Positions 8,763 through 18,809 are shown, counted from the stretch's first letter. The stretch is DNA of 64,000 nucleotides from JABWBD01 sp040768665 (GCA_040768665.1 JAXGMN010000049.1:41618-105617); one strand, 5' to 3'. Numbers and translations: made by a program. Notes: generated by a model from the sequence alone, not told the origin.

Positions 8763-9653
8763 CTAGAACACCCGGGTACCCTGCGGCCAGATCGTGTAGT
8801 AAAGGCCGTCCAGAATAATGCCGAGGATCAGGTCCAACAACAGGATCATCACGAACGAGTAGACAAACGCCGAAGTCGCCGCGCGCCCGACTCCCTCGGC
8901 GCCCGGATCGCAGTGAAATCCGCGGTGACAACTGATCAGGCCGATGCTGGCTCCGAAAAACAAGCTCTTGAACACTCCGGCAAACAGGTCGAAGTTTCCG
9001 ACGAATTCGCGAGAGTTCTGCCAATAATGATGCGAGTCGATCCCCAGCAAGTACACGCCGTAGAAAGCGCCGCCCACAACGCCCATAAAGTCGGCCATGA
9101 TCGTCAGCGTAGGGATCAGCACGAGGCAGCCGAGAAAACGGGGTACCACGAGGTAATGAATAGGGTTGGCTCCCATGCTCGTCAGAGCATCGATCTGCTC
9201 GGTGACCCGCATGGTGCCCAGTTCTGCCGCCATGGCGCTGCCCACGCGGCCGGCCAGCATGGTGGCCGCCAGCACCGGTCCAAGCTCCCGGACCAAAGCC
9301 ATGTTGATCACGGCCCCCAACCGGGTTTCCATGTGCATCGCGCGGAACTGCGAGTAGCTCTGAACCGCCAGCACCATCCCGATAAACGTCCCTGTGAGCG
9401 CAACCACCGGAAGACTCAACACGCCGATCTGGTAGAAACTCGGCAGCACTGTCTCACGCCGGGGCAGCCGGAAAACAAGCCATCGAACCGTCTCGATCGA
9501 GAACAGGGCCAGGCTCCCCAAAGCGACTGTCCAGGCAATCATCAGTTCGCCGAAGTCGGAGATCCAGCCGGCCAGCCAGAGCCCCGCCGCCGCCATTGGC
9601 CCAGGCGGGCGGTTCTTCTGCGACAAACCTGAAATCTCCGAGCCAGCAGCCAT
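8763..9653 (-). CDS. mlaE: MlaE-family lipid ABC transporter permease
   Basis: 296 residues with five or six hydrophobic segments. Family hallmarks are visible: GTFIGMVLAVQSYSQF, the coupling region VRELGPVLAATMLAGRVGSAMAAELG split over residues ~120-146, and the C-terminal GAEGVGRAAT..FVYSF. It is the first gene of the minus-strand mlaE-mlaF-mlaD operon, with a 62-base gap to mlaF. No mlaA, mlaB or mlaC is nearby. Confidence 0.92.
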   Translation of the reverse strand: MAAGSEISGLSQKNRPPGPMAAAGLWLAGWISDFGELMIAWTVALGSLALFSIETVRWLVFRLPRRETVLPSFYQIGVLSLPVVALTGTFIGMVLAVQSYSQFRAMHMETRLGAVINMALVRELGPVLAATMLAGRVGSAMAAELGTMRVTEQIDALTSMGANPIHYLVVPRFLGCLVLIPTLTIMADFMGVVGGAFYGVYLLGIDSHHYWQNSREFVGNFDLFAGVFKSLFFGASIGLISCHRGFHCDPGAEGVGRAATSAFVYSFVMILLLDLILGIILDGLYYTIWPQGTRVF

Positions 9654-10097
9654 AGTAGATCCATACGGCCAGGGAATCTCTTCCCGTCGATTTCCGTCCT
9701 TTTATCTCAAATTCATTCTTAGCGCAAAACGGATTCCCGTAACCCCCCTGAAGCGCTGCGTTCGCACAGTTCTCCTCCTGTTACTTCGACGCGCCGGAAG
9801 TGCCGCTTGAGCGAACGTTGAGGATCAGCACGGTTTTAAAATCTGGGAAACATAAGAGATATGGGGCATTTTGACGGGCGTTGGGCAGGGCGGCGGCCTC
9901 GAAGCAACCGGTCTGCTTGCGACGACTGCCGTGAGGCTGTACGCTGAGAGCCTATCCCAAAACCTCGCGAGGAGAAGGGGACAGGCACATTTTGCCCGAA
10001 GACTCCGCACAATGAGCCAGTCCCCGGCGGTTTTGGGACAGGCTCTGAAAGCCGCCCATCCTTCCCACGACCCTCTTGCCCACCCCTGAGCTCTCGC
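9654..10097. other. Divergent intergenic region holding repeat copy A
   Basis: 444 bases between mlaE and the URO-D-family gene. It contains hairpin repeat copy A (9948-10045), which ends ~50 bases before the downstream ATG. Apart from that I see no gene. The stretch beside mlaE (9700-9740) is AT-richer and probably holds the mla promoter, but no clear -35/-10 pair stands out. Confidence 0.4.
9948..10045. repeat. Boxed hairpin repeat, family 1 copy A (inverted orientation)
   Basis: 98 bases. Outer arms GAGCCTATCCCAAAACC / GGTTTTGGGACAGGCTC, conserved boxes GGGGACAGGCAC and GAGCCAGTCCCC, and inner sequence with CATTTTG. It is the reverse complement of copy H. Reading through it gives one long hairpin with A-A mismatches where the other orientation has T-T. 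Confidence 0.85.
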
Positions 10098-11108
10098 ATG
10101 AACGGCTATGAACGCATTTTCGCCATCATTGACGGCCGCCCGGTCGATTCGCTCCCCCTGATGCCGATCACCATGATGTTCGCTGCCGACCAGATGGGGG
10201 TCCCCTACGGCCAATATGCTCGCGATTTCCAAACCTTGGTCGACGCACAGTTGCGGACCGCGGAGCGATTCGACTTCGACTATGTCTCCTGCATCTCGGA
10301 TCCCGCCCGCGAGGCCGCTGATTGCGGGGCGAGGATTCAGTACTTCGACGACCAACCGCCCGCAATCGATGAAACCCGGGCGCTGCTGATCGAAAAGACC
10401 TCGCTCGCCGGGCTGAAGTCTCCGGATCCGCTGGGAGGCCGTATGGGCGACCGCGTCCGGGCGGCCGCACGGTTTCGCGAGAAGGTCGGTGGGCAATTGG
10501 CGATCGAAGGTTGGATCGAGGGGCCCTGCGCCGAGGCCGCCGATCTGCGGGGAATCAACAATCTGATGCTCGATTTCTACGACGCCCCCGCATTCGTTCG
10601 TGACCTGTTCGAGTTCGTCTTGGAGACGGCGATCGGCTTTGCCCGCGCCCAGGTCGACGCGGGAGTCGATCTGATCGGCGTCGGCGACGCGGCGGCATCG
10701 CTCGTCGGTCCGCAGATCTATGACGAGTTTGTCTGGCCCTACGAAAAGAGGCTGGTCGAGGCGCTGCACGGCATGGGCACCAAGGTCCGGCTGCACATCT
10801 GCGGCAACATCGGAAGGATTCTCGAGCCGGTCGGACGACTGGGTTGCGACATCGTCGACTTGGATTTCATGGTCCCCGTGGCCCACGCCCGGGAAGCAAT
10901 GGGACCGGACCAGGTCCTGCTTGGGAATATCAACCCCGTCGCCGTGCTCCGCAACGGCACGCCTGAAATGGTGACCGCTGCGCTGGCACAGAGCCATCGC
11001 GAGGCCGGACCGCGTTACATCGTCAGCGCCGGCTGCGAAGTGCCTCGCGACACACCGCTGCCCAACCTCCTTGCGATGCGCGATTACGCCCGGTCTCAAC
11101 GGCCATAG
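10098..11108 (+). CDS. URO-D/MtaA-family methyltransferase
   Basis: 336 residues with the uroporphyrinogen decarboxylase fold. The zinc-site pattern of the corrinoid-dependent methyltransferase branch (MtaA/MtbA/CmuA) is visible: H233 and C235 in RLHICGN, and C313 in VSAGCEVPRDTP. The GDAAASLVGPQIYDEFVWPY stretch is typical of that branch. It therefore probably moves methyl groups between a corrinoid protein or thiol and another carrier. It is not the haem enzyme HemE, whose conserved Arg/Asp motifs are absent. No corrinoid protein is adjacent, so the partner is unknown. Confidence 0.8.
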   Translation: MNGYERIFAIIDGRPVDSLPLMPITMMFAADQMGVPYGQYARDFQTLVDAQLRTAERFDFDYVSCISDPAREAADCGARIQYFDDQPPAIDETRALLIEKTSLAGLKSPDPLGGRMGDRVRAAARFREKVGGQLAIEGWIEGPCAEAADLRGINNLMLDFYDAPAFVRDLFEFVLETAIGFARAQVDAGVDLIGVGDAAASLVGPQIYDEFVWPYEKRLVEALHGMGTKVRLHICGNIGRILEPVGRLGCDIVDLDFMVPVAHAREAMGPDQVLLGNINPVAVLRNGTPEMVTAALAQSHREAGPRYIVSAGCEVPRDTPLPNLLAMRDYARSQRP

Positions 11109-11461
11109 ACCGCTTCGGTGTACGGATGGTGCAGTGCGGCGCGGTCAGGCTCCTGTCCGAGACGTCAGGTCGGCCCCGGTCCGCCGATAACACCTCGCGG
11201 CAGAGGCGTGAACCGGGCCGGACGTTCCGTGGGGGCTCTGTTAACGCTGCCTGCTGCAAGCGACTCACGGCCCTTTCAGGTCCTACAGAGCCGACAACCG
11301 ATCCTCTTGGTGTTAATTCGCATTCCCCCAAGTGGTGTGCCGCTTAAATCATTCTGATTGTCAGCTTGCGTTTACGGCGAGGAAAGCTACGTTTCCCCAG
11401 TTGCCCAGCGAAAATCGCGAAACAGGAATCATAAAAGAATCACCTGGTGGAGACGTGTCGC
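11109..11461. other. Gene-free stretch upstream of the chemoreceptor
   Basis: 353 bases. An AT-richer patch (11340-11440) probably carries the promoter of the chemoreceptor gene. I find no convincing hexamer pair, gene or repeat. Confidence 0.35.
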
Positions 11462-13912
11462 ATGAACTTCCGAACGAAGATCCTCGGCCTGAGTGTGTTG
11501 GGGATTGTGATCACCGCGACCGTCATCGTGATCGCGGTCTTGCTGCAAAAAGGGCAACTTCACCACCAACTCGCTGAAGAGGTCGGTCGCTTGGGCCGCG
11601 ACGAATGTGCGAAAATCTCCAAAGACGTTTACTTGATGCTCAGGACGAGCCACCAGAAGCTCCTCAAAGACCTCGAGGGCAGACTGAACGTCGCCCGCGA
11701 CGGCGTCGCGCAGCTCGGTGAGATCACGTTAGGGGAAGACAAGGCCGTTTACGAGGCGGTCAACCAGTACACCAAGCAGACCCGGCAGGTCGAACTACCG
11801 AAACTTCTTGCCGGTCGGCAGTGGCTCGGCCAGGACCGCGATGCAACGGCCGAATATCCGGTCGTGGACCGGGTGAAGAAGCTTGTCGGCGGTACCTGCA
11901 CGATTTTTCAGCGCATGAACGGGGCGGGCGACATGCTCCGCATTTCGACCAACGTTCCAAAGAAAGACGGCACACGGGCCGTCGGGACCTATATTCCCGC
12001 CGTTGACTCCGACGGAAACCCCGATCCGGTTGTGTCGGCTATTCTGCGCGGGGAGACCTATACCGGCCGCGCGTTCGTCGTGAACGACTGGTACATCACG
12101 GCGTATGAACCGCTCTACGACGGCGCCAGGCAGATCGTTGGCGCGCTCTACATCGGGGTCAAGCAAGAGGACGTGCCTGAACTGCGGCAGGGAATTATGG
12201 ACATCGTTCCCGGAAAGACCGGCTACGCTTTCATTCTCGGTGGCCGGGGAGAACAGAAAGGGAAGTACATCATCTCTCACCAGGGAAAACGCGACGGCGA
12301 GAATATCTGGGAAGCCAAAGACGCCGAGGGCAATCTGTTCATTCAGAGCCTGATCAACGGCGCCATGGCAGCCAAGGATGGCGAGGTGACCTACCAGCGC
12401 TATGCCTGGCGCAACCAGGGCGAGAACGAAGCGCGCTGGAAGATTAGCGCGGCAACCTACTTCGAGCCCTGGGACTGGGTGATTGGCGTCGGCGCCTACG
12501 AGGAAGATTACCAGGATGCCTTGGGTCGGATTAGCCAGGCGACGAATCAGTTGCTCTTCTGGGCCCTCGGCGGTGCCCTGGCTGCCCTCTTGATCTGCGG
12601 CGGGGTCGCCGTGATCGCTGCCAATCGCATGACCCGGCCGCTCGTCCGCGCCGTCGAAGTCATGGAGATCGTGGCCGCCGGCGATTACAGCCAGCGCCTC
12701 GAAATCACCACGAGTGATGAAATCGGCCGCATGTCCAAGGCGATCAACACCGCGATCGAAGCCACCGATAAGGCCATGCGCGAGGTCAAGGAGGCAGCCG
12801 AGCGGGAAAGGCAACTCGAAGCCCAGCGCGCGGAAGAACAACGACTGGCAGCCCAGCGCGAGCGCGATTTGGAGGACCGGCGGCGAGCCGAGGAGCAACG
12901 CCGCCAGGAAGAAGAGCAGCTCCACAAGGAAGAAGAAGCCCGCAAGGAGCGGGAGAAAGCCGAAGTCGAACGGGCTGCCGCAGAGGTGCTTCGCACCAAA
13001 GTTAATCACCTCCTCCAGGTCGTTGCCGCCGCTGCCCAAGGCGATCTCACCTGCCGCGTCGAGATCGAGGGCGACGAACCCGTCGACGAACTCGCCGGCG
13101 GTATTCGAAAGATGCTTGCGGATCTCGCCGGTGTCATCGGCCAGGTCACCGAAAGCGCCGGGCAGTTCGCCGAAGGCTCGCAAGTCATTGCGGAGAGTTC
13201 GCAGTTGCTGGCCACCGGGGCCCAGACACAGTCCGCGAGCGTCGAGGAAATGACGGCCTCGATCGAGGAACTCGCCCGCTCGATCGAGGCGGTAAAGGAC
13301 GGCGCCGCCAAGGCGGATGAAGTGGCCAGGAATACCAACGGACTTGCCGAACAAGGCGGTGCTGCCGTCCGGAAATCGATCGAGGCTATGGAACTGATCC
13401 GGAACAGTTCCCAGCAGATCAGCGAGATCATCCAGGTGATCTCCGAAATTGCAGGCCAGACCAATCTCCTCGCCTTGAATGCCGCCATCGAGGCTGCGCG
13501 GGCGGGCGAACATGGCATGGGCTTCGCCGTGGTGGCCGATGAGGTTCGCAAGCTCGCTGAGCGATCGAACCAGGCGGCCCAGGAAATCTCCGCCTTGATC
13601 AAGGAGTCGACAAAACGGGTGGAGGAAGGCGCACAGCTTAGCGCGCAGACCGGCGATGCCCTGCAGCAGATTATCGGGGGTGTCGAAACCAGCGCCCGGC
13701 AAATCGCCGAGATCGCCACAGCAACCGTCCAGCAGGCCGGGAATGCCCGGGAAGTCTCCATGGCCATTCAGAGTATCGGCCAGGTGACGGAACAGGTCGC
13801 TGCAGGCAGTGAAGAGATGGCCTCCAGCAGCGAGGAACTTGGAGCCCAGGCCGCGACCTTACGAGACCTTGTCAGCCGATTCAAGACCCAGAGCGGTTCC
13901 GCGAAAATCTGA
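11462..13912 (+). CDS. Methyl-accepting chemotaxis protein with Cache sensor
   Basis: 816 residues from ATG 11462 (GGTGGAG nine bases upstream; the GTG 15 bases earlier is less likely). Order: TM1 (~9-30); a periplasmic Cache_3/Cache_2-type sensor (~31-360) with the WYITAYEPLYD and VIGVGAYEEDY motifs; TM2 (~367-395); HAMP (~396-448); a charged Glu/Arg/Gln coiled coil (~450-520); a second HAMP-like unit (QGDLTCRVEIEGDEPVDEL); and the signalling hairpin with its tip near GQTNLLALNAAIEAARAGE. No cheA, cheW or cheY is nearby, so it must work with genes elsewhere. The ligand is unknown; Cache domains often bind small organic acids. Confidence 0.92.
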   Translation: MNFRTKILGLSVLGIVITATVIVIAVLLQKGQLHHQLAEEVGRLGRDECAKISKDVYLMLRTSHQKLLKDLEGRLNVARDGVAQLGEITLGEDKAVYEAVNQYTKQTRQVELPKLLAGRQWLGQDRDATAEYPVVDRVKKLVGGTCTIFQRMNGAGDMLRISTNVPKKDGTRAVGTYIPAVDSDGNPDPVVSAILRGETYTGRAFVVNDWYITAYEPLYDGARQIVGALYIGVKQEDVPELRQGIMDIVPGKTGYAFILGGRGEQKGKYIISHQGKRDGENIWEAKDAEGNLFIQSLINGAMAAKDGEVTYQRYAWRNQGENEARWKISAATYFEPWDWVIGVGAYEEDYQDALGRISQATNQLLFWALGGALAALLICGGVAVIAANRMTRPLVRAVEVMEIVAAGDYSQRLEITTSDEIGRMSKAINTAIEATDKAMREVKEAAERERQLEAQRAEEQRLAAQRERDLEDRRRAEEQRRQEEEQLHKEEEARKEREKAEVERAAAEVLRTKVNHLLQVVAAAAQGDLTCRVEIEGDEPVDELAGGIRKMLADLAGVIGQVTESAGQFAEGSQVIAESSQLLATGAQTQSASVEEMTASIEELARSIEAVKDGAAKADEVARNTNGLAEQGGAAVRKSIEAMELIRNSSQQISEIIQVISEIAGQTNLLALNAAIEAARAGEHGMGFAVVADEVRKLAERSNQAAQEISALIKESTKRVEEGAQLSAQTGDALQQIIGGVETSARQIAEIATATVQQAGNAREVSMAIQSIGQVTEQVAAGSEEMASSSEELGAQAATLRDLVSRFKTQSGSAKI

Positions 13913-14240
13913 GAACTGCTTCCCAGCCCGAGTCCGAGATACATCGGTCTCTTCCCGGGGTCCTGCCGGAGGATGCTGGGCCCCCTTCTCCTTGCGAGAG
14001 GCCACGCCGTGCCGCGCTTCGCCACTGCGGCCGCCTCGATCGAATCCGCGTGGCAAACATCTGCCGGCAACAGGTCTCGCACAGGGGACACACGAGCCGA
14101 AAACTTGTTTCTCGATACCGCCGCGAATACACTATCCTCGTATCGCCCGGTCGCCGTGCGAACCGGTTGGCGGGACCTGCCGCAGGGCACGTTTATGCTT
14201 CCGGCCTTGATTTGCTTCTTTCGCGCAGGGAGAACCACGC
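13913..14240. other. Gene-free stretch
   Basis: 328 bases between the chemoreceptor and the SMP-30-like gene. No terminator with a T-run, no repeat and no supported gene were seen. Confidence 0.35.
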
Positions 14241-15170
14241 ATGAATTTCCGCGACGCTTTGTCGAACTGTGCTTTGGCGGCTGTGCTCCTCCTCGTCACC
14301 TCGGCCATGGCGGCTCCGATCCCCGGCATAGGGCCGGTCGGGGAGATCGAGCGGGTTCAAAACGGTTTTGAGTTCACGGAAGGTCCGGCGGTCGACGGTT
14401 CGGGCAACGTCTTTTTCACCGATATTCCGCCGGGCAGGATCTACCGTCTCGACGGCGACGGCAAGCTCTCGGTTTTCCTCGAGCCATCCGGCCATGCCAA
14501 CGGACTGATGTTCAACGCCGGCGGCACTCTTTTCGCCTGCCAGATGGAAGGACAGCTAGTCTCAATCGATCCCGCCTCCAAAAATGTGACCGTGCTCGCC
14601 GCCGAGCACCAGGGAAAGCGGTTCAACGCACCGAACGATCTTGTGCTCGACCAGTCCGGAGGAATCTACTTCACCGATCCACGCTACCGCGCTCCGCAAC
14701 CGCTTCCGCAGGGCACCGAGGCCGTCTACTACCTCGCCGCCGACGGGAAAGTCACTCGGCTGATCGACAACCTGCAAGCTCCCAACGGCGTGATCCTTTC
14801 GCCCGACGAAAAGACCCTCTATGTCGTTCCGAGCATGCAGAAAGAGGTGTGGGCTTATCCGATTCAGTCGCCGGGCAAACTCGGCCCCGGCCGGATCTTT
14901 TTCGCGCTGAAGCAACCCGAGGGCAAGGAGAACTCCGGCGGCGACGGGCTTTCAATCGACACCCAGGGCAACCTCTATATCGCCACGCAACTCGGTCTGC
15001 AGGTGGTCAGTCCCCAGGGCGAACTGCTCGGCATTTTGGAATTCCCCGAACAGCCGGCCAACGTCACGTTCGGCGGCCCTGACCGGAAAACGCTCTTCGT
15101 CACCGCCCGGACCTCGCTCTACTCCGCCAAGATGGAAGCGCAGGGACATGCGTTCCCGGGGGCCAAGTAG
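14241..15170 (+). CDS. Secreted SMP-30/gluconolactonase-like beta-propeller protein
   Basis: 309 residues. The signal peptide ends at AMAAPIPG. The rest is a six-bladed propeller of the SMP-30/gluconolaconase/LRE type, with family motifs FEFTEGPAVDGSGNVFFTDI (metal-site Glu), NGLMF, APNDLVLDQSGGIYFTDPRY (metal-site Asn-Asp) and PNGVILSPDEKTLYV. It probably hydrolyses a sugar lactone or related ester in the periplasm using a divalent metal. Substrate not predictable from sequence. The gene stands alone and ends ~170 bases before the next. Confidence 0.88.
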   Translation: MNFRDALSNCALAAVLLLVTSAMAAPIPGIGPVGEIERVQNGFEFTEGPAVDGSGNVFFTDIPPGRIYRLDGDGKLSVFLEPSGHANGLMFNAGGTLFACQMEGQLVSIDPASKNVTVLAAEHQGKRFNAPNDLVLDQSGGIYFTDPRYRAPQPLPQGTEAVYYLAADGKVTRLIDNLQAPNGVILSPDEKTLYVVPSMQKEVWAYPIQSPGKLGPGRIFFALKQPEGKENSGGDGLSIDTQGNLYIATQLGLQVVSPQGELLGILEFPEQPANVTFGGPDRKTLFVTARTSLYSAKMEAQGHAFPGAK

Positions 15171-15339
15171 CGTTTTCAGTGTGCGGGCGTGATTAGCGAT
15201 CCCTCGCGGGAAGCCGTTAGTATATGGGGTGTCGAGCCCCTGCGGTTTGACATTCCCTTCCACGGCGTTTATCATCCCAAGCAGTGCGTTCCAGCGACCT
15301 GACACCCTGCTGCCGTTCTGGCAGAAGCCGGAGCTTCCC

Positions 15340-16980
15340 ATGACCGCGTTCACTTCGTGTTCTGGAGTACGAAGACTCTTGGCTGCCGCGCTGGCGATTC
15401 TCTTCGGTTGGATGGAGACGTCCGCCTTCGCGCAGCTCACCCCGGAGAGCCCGGAGGTCAAGCAGACGGTGGCCAAGGCGATCGCGTTCTTGGAATCCGA
15501 CGCGGCGAAAGATGACAGGGTGGGGGCCCACGCCCTGGTCGGGATGACCCTGATCAAGAACGACGCACGTGCGAGCCATCCCAAGGTCGTCGAAGCCGTC
15601 CAGCGGATTCAAAAGGTGATCCAGGGCGGCGCTGAGCCGGCCCGGTTCGGCGATAACGGCGTCTACAGCATCGGCCTTGCGATTATTTTCCTCTGCACGG
15701 TCGACCCCATAGCCTACGAGTCGGACATCACCGCGCTGCTCCGCACACTCCAGGCCGCGCAGAAGCCTCACGGAGGGTGGGGATATCTCGAAAAACCGAC
15801 AGGCGATACTTCGATGACCCAGTATGGGGTGCTCAGCATGTGGGAGGCCCGCCAGATCGGCTTCGACGTTCCGCAGCCGATGATCGTACGCGCGGCCGAC
15901 TGGCTCTTGAAAACGCAGGATCCTTCCGGTGCGTTTGGCTACCAGGGAACCGTGTCGCAGAACTACGCTCGCGTTCCGCAGACGGATATCCGTGATGGCC
16001 TGTCGGTTGCCGGCATGGGAAGTCTCTACCTAATCGTCAATCTGCTCGGTATGGACGAGAGTCCTCGGATGGAGAAAGAAGAAGAGAGTGGATTGCCGCA
16101 GGCGCTGAAAGAAGTCAAGCCGAAAGCGGCGCGGGCCTCAATACGGCCGCCGTTTGATATCCGGCAAGTCCAGGAGGCGAAGAATCTCGGCAACCGGTGG
16201 CTGCAGACGAACCTGCAGATTGGGAGGCCGGCCATGTTCCCCTACTATACCGCGTATGCTGTCGAGCGCTATTGGAGTATCCGCGAGCACGTCGAGGGGA
16301 AACAGCAGCTTGCAACGGCCCCCTGGTACGACGAAGGGGCGCGATGGCTGATGAAGACCCAGGCGGAGAACGGCAGTTGGACTTCCGCGGGCGGGGCGGT
16401 GCCCGACACGGCCTTTGGCGTCCTGTTCCTGTTGCGCTCCATGAAAAAGAGCATCGAGAGGGCGAAAGGATTCGGCCGCGGAGTGCTGGTCGGCGGCCGG
16501 GGGCTGCCGAAGGGAGCCGCCGACGTGCTTCTCCGCCAGGGACAGGTCGTCGCAAAACCACTCTCCGGCCCCGCCGAGCAACTCATGGCGGCCATCGAAA
16601 ACGCCGAGGCCCCGGAGCATTCCGCAGCCGCCGAGGCGATGGCCGATATTTCCATTGCCGACGCAAGAAAACTCGTCTCTGCACACGAAGGCAGGTTGAG
16701 GCAATTGGTCTCCGGCGGAACGTCCGAAGCCCGCCTTGCGGCAGTACAGGCGCTGGCCCGATCGCACGACCTTGACAACGTCCCGACGCTGATTTATGCC
16801 CTGACCGACTCCGACCCGATGGTCATCCTGGCGGCCCGCGACGGGCTCCGCCGAATGAGTCGCACCTTCGACTTGTTCGGTCCGCCGGATCAATTCACCG
16901 AGGAGGACGTTTGGCGCGCCGTGAGACAGTGGAAACAGTGGTACCTGACGATCCGACCGGACGCGGAGTTCGAAGAGTGA
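15340..16980 (+). CDS. Secreted squalene-cyclase-like (prenyltransferase-repeat) protein
   Basis: 546 residues from ATG 15340 (GGAG eight bases upstream); the frame is open 37 codons further but lacks a ribosome site. The signal peptide ends at AFAQ. Residues ~30-390 have alpha/alpha repeats of the prenyltransferase/squalene-oxidase type (KPHGGWGYLEKP, MTQYGVLSMWEAR, WLLKTQDPSGAFGYQG, WLMKTQAENGSWTSAGG). The last ~130 residues form HEAT-like helices. The DXDD-type cyclase acid motif is not seen, so cyclase activity is doubtful; such exported proteins are common in planctomycetes and have no known job. Confidence 0.78.
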   Translation: MTAFTSCSGVRRLLAAALAILFGWMETSAFAQLTPESPEVKQTVAKAIAFLESDAAKDDRVGAHALVGMTLIKNDARASHPKVVEAVQRIQKVIQGGAEPARFGDNGVYSIGLAIIFLCTVDPIAYESDITALLRTLQAAQKPHGGWGYLEKPTGDTSMTQYGVLSMWEARQIGFDVPQPMIVRAADWLLKTQDPSGAFGYQGTVSQNYARVPQTDIRDGLSVAGMGSLYLIVNLLGMDESPRMEKEEESGLPQALKEVKPKAARASIRPPFDIRQVQEAKNLGNRWLQTNLQIGRPAMFPYYTAYAVERYWSIREHVEGKQQLATAPWYDEGARWLMKTQAENGSWTSAGGAVPDTAFGVLFLLRSMKKSIERAKGFGRGVLVGGRGLPKGAADVLLRQGQVVAKPLSGPAEQLMAAIENAEAPEHSAAAEAMADISIADARKLVSAHEGRLRQLVSGGTSEARLAAVQALARSHDLDNVPTLIYALTDSDPMVILAARDGLRRMSRTFDLFGPPDQFTEEDVWRAVRQWKQWYLTIRPDAEFEE

Positions 16981-17098
16981 TCGGCTGGACGCCCCGCGTC
17001 CGTGGCAGGCTCACACGGCTTCCATGCCCGTCTTCTTTCTCTCTGTGACTCAACACCGCAAGACCGCAATCTCGATCGGATCGTAGGAGAAGACTGCC

Positions 17099-18688
17099 AT
17101 GGCGGACAACACGGACGCTGGTGAGCCGGCCGGAGCGTCTGCAACGCGTCGATTCGCCTCCTGCGGCCCGGCCCGCCCGTTCCCTCGGCGATCGCTCCTC
17201 ATCCTGGCCTGCATCGCCGCAGCGTTTCTCGGACTGCGCGTGCCGATCATGTATCGGCAGTACGGCGGATTCGATGAGGAATGGTACAGCATTCCAGGCT
17301 GGACGGTAGCTCGGGAAGGGATTCCGCGGATCCCATATGCCCCTTCACGCGATCCGAATTGGATCTACTACCAGGCCGACCGGGCTCTATTCGCCCTGCC
17401 TCCGGCCTACTTCTACTGGCAGGCACCCTTCTTTCTGCTATTGCCCGATGGCTATGGCACCGCGCGGCTGGCTTCCGCGGTCGCCGGGCTCCTCGCGGTA
17501 GGGCTTGTGTATTGTCTGGGCCGGGAATTCTATCGCGACGAAGCCGCCGGCCTGTGGGCGGCCGGCCTGTATTCGATATCGCGGGTGTTCTATTTCCCTG
17601 CGCAAACCGCCCGCCCCGACATGCTCTGCGGCGCGTTGGGGCTTGCCGCCGTGCTGTCCGTCTGGCATTGGCAGAGCCGGGGCCGGTGGTTCCACCTCGT
17701 TCTTGCGGGGATCTGGCTGGGGCTTGCGGCGCTTACCCATCCGTTCGCCATTGCCGTTGCCGTGCAACTGGGCATCTGGGTCCTCCTCGCCGGCCGCGGA
17801 CTCCGAGGTCGCCTGGGCGCGCTGGGCCTGCTGATCGCCTGTTCGACGGCTGTCTTCGCCCTTTGGCTGCCACTGGTTTTCGCGTATCCCGACGTATTCC
17901 AGGCACAGTTCTTCACGAATGTCCTGGATCGGTCCAGCTCGGGAATACTGAGCCGATTCTTCTTCCCCTGGCCGTTGCTGGCACGCCAGGCCGAGGTGCT
18001 CGTGGATCGGGCCACCCCGATCCAGGCGGCTATCATGCTTTTGGGCATCGGCGGAGCAACGCTGGTCGATCTCCGCCAACGCCACAGAGGGCCGACTCTT
18101 GCCTTTGCGCTGAGTTGGTCTGCCATCTACACCCTTGCTGCCTTCGCCGGAGCACACCCTGGCAAAGGCTACTGGTGCTATCCCTCGGCTCTGGCGTTCG
18201 TATGCCTGGGCCGCACGATCACGGTAGTCGGCCGCCGTGCCGCGGTTCCGCTTCGCCGCCCGCTCCATCAGGCCGCCCTTGGGCTGCTGTTCCTGCTGGC
18301 GATGCTCCCCGGCTCGGGCATTCGCACATGGATGGCCCAGGTGCGGCACTGGTCCGACGTCGACTACAACAGCCCTCGCTTCGTCGAGAAACTGCTCCGA
18401 GATCTGCCCGCCGATGCACGCCTGACGGTCGACCGCGCGTACGTGTTCGATGTCTATCTTGCCGGCCGACCGACGATCCTGGCATTGAAGGAGAGATTCT
18501 TCTTCAATGCGTCCGATTTCCCCTACGACTATCTCATCGTCGGGCCTTTCGGCCTCGACATCGACACTGCGGCGAAGCTGGACGGCAAATTCCTTCGCGC
18601 CTACGGAGACCGGGACGATCCTTTTGCCTGCTACGCGGAAATCTATACGCCCGACTCTGCGGCCCGGCCGCCACGCTCGGGCCGCTGA
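17099..18688 (+). CDS. GT-C membrane glycosyltransferase (GT39/ArnT-like), paralogue 1
   Basis: 529 residues, about ten membrane segments and a C-terminal soluble domain (~400-520). The first exported loop holds YGGFDEEWYS, where the acidic pair matches the catalytic Asp/Glu of GT-C enzymes that use polyprenyl-phosphate sugars. GGAG lies nine bases before the ATG. Two close relatives sit at 22.6 and 24.3 kb. All share YSISR.FFPA..ARPDMLC, LTHPFA, GYWCYP and MLPGSG motifs. The likely role is transfer of a lipid-linked sugar to an envelope acceptor. Repeat copy B lies 30 bases downstream. Confidence 0.82.
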   Translation: MADNTDAGEPAGASATRRFASCGPARPFPRRSLLILACIAAAFLGLRVPIMYRQYGGFDEEWYSIPGWTVAREGIPRIPYAPSRDPNWIYYQADRALFALPPAYFYWQAPFFLLLPDGYGTARLASAVAGLLAVGLVYCLGREFYRDEAAGLWAAGLYSISRVFYFPAQTARPDMLCGALGLAAVLSVWHWQSRGRWFHLVLAGIWLGLAALTHPFAIAVAVQLGIWVLLAGRGLRGRLGALGLLIACSTAVFALWLPLVFAYPDVFQAQFFTNVLDRSSSGILSRFFFPWPLLARQAEVLVDRATPIQAAIMLLGIGGATLVDLRQRHRGPTLAFALSWSAIYTLAAFAGAHPGKGYWCYPSALAFVCLGRTITVVGRRAAVPLRRPLHQAALGLLFLLAMLPGSGIRTWMAQVRHWSDVDYNSPRFVEKLLRDLPADARLTVDRAYVFDVYLAGRPTILALKERFFFNASDFPYDYLIVGPFGLDIDTAAKLDGKFLRAYGDRDDPFACYAEIYTPDSAARPPRSGR

Positions 18689-18717
18689 TCGGCAGCACAG
18701 GCGCAACGGCTCGGTAT

Positions 18718-18809
18718 CTGCTGAAAAAGGGGACTGGCTCCGCAACCCGCGGTGGTTTGTTGTTCAATCCGACACAAGATGTTGCGGTGCCTGTCCCCTT
18801 TTTCAGCAG
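18718..18809. repeat. Boxed hairpin repeat, family 1 copy B
   Basis: 92 bases. Outer arms CTGCTGAAAAAGGGG / CCCCTTTTTCAGCAG are unlike the arms of other copies. Inside lie GGGGACTGGCTC and GTGCCTGTCCCC, then private inner arms CCGCAAC / GTTGCGG. Two T-T mismatches interrupt the stem. Confidence 0.85.

Noticed and set aside
10098..11108. HemE, the haem-pathway decarboxylase
   Set aside because: The HxC...C zinc pattern and the branch motifs fit methyltransferases of the MtaA kind.
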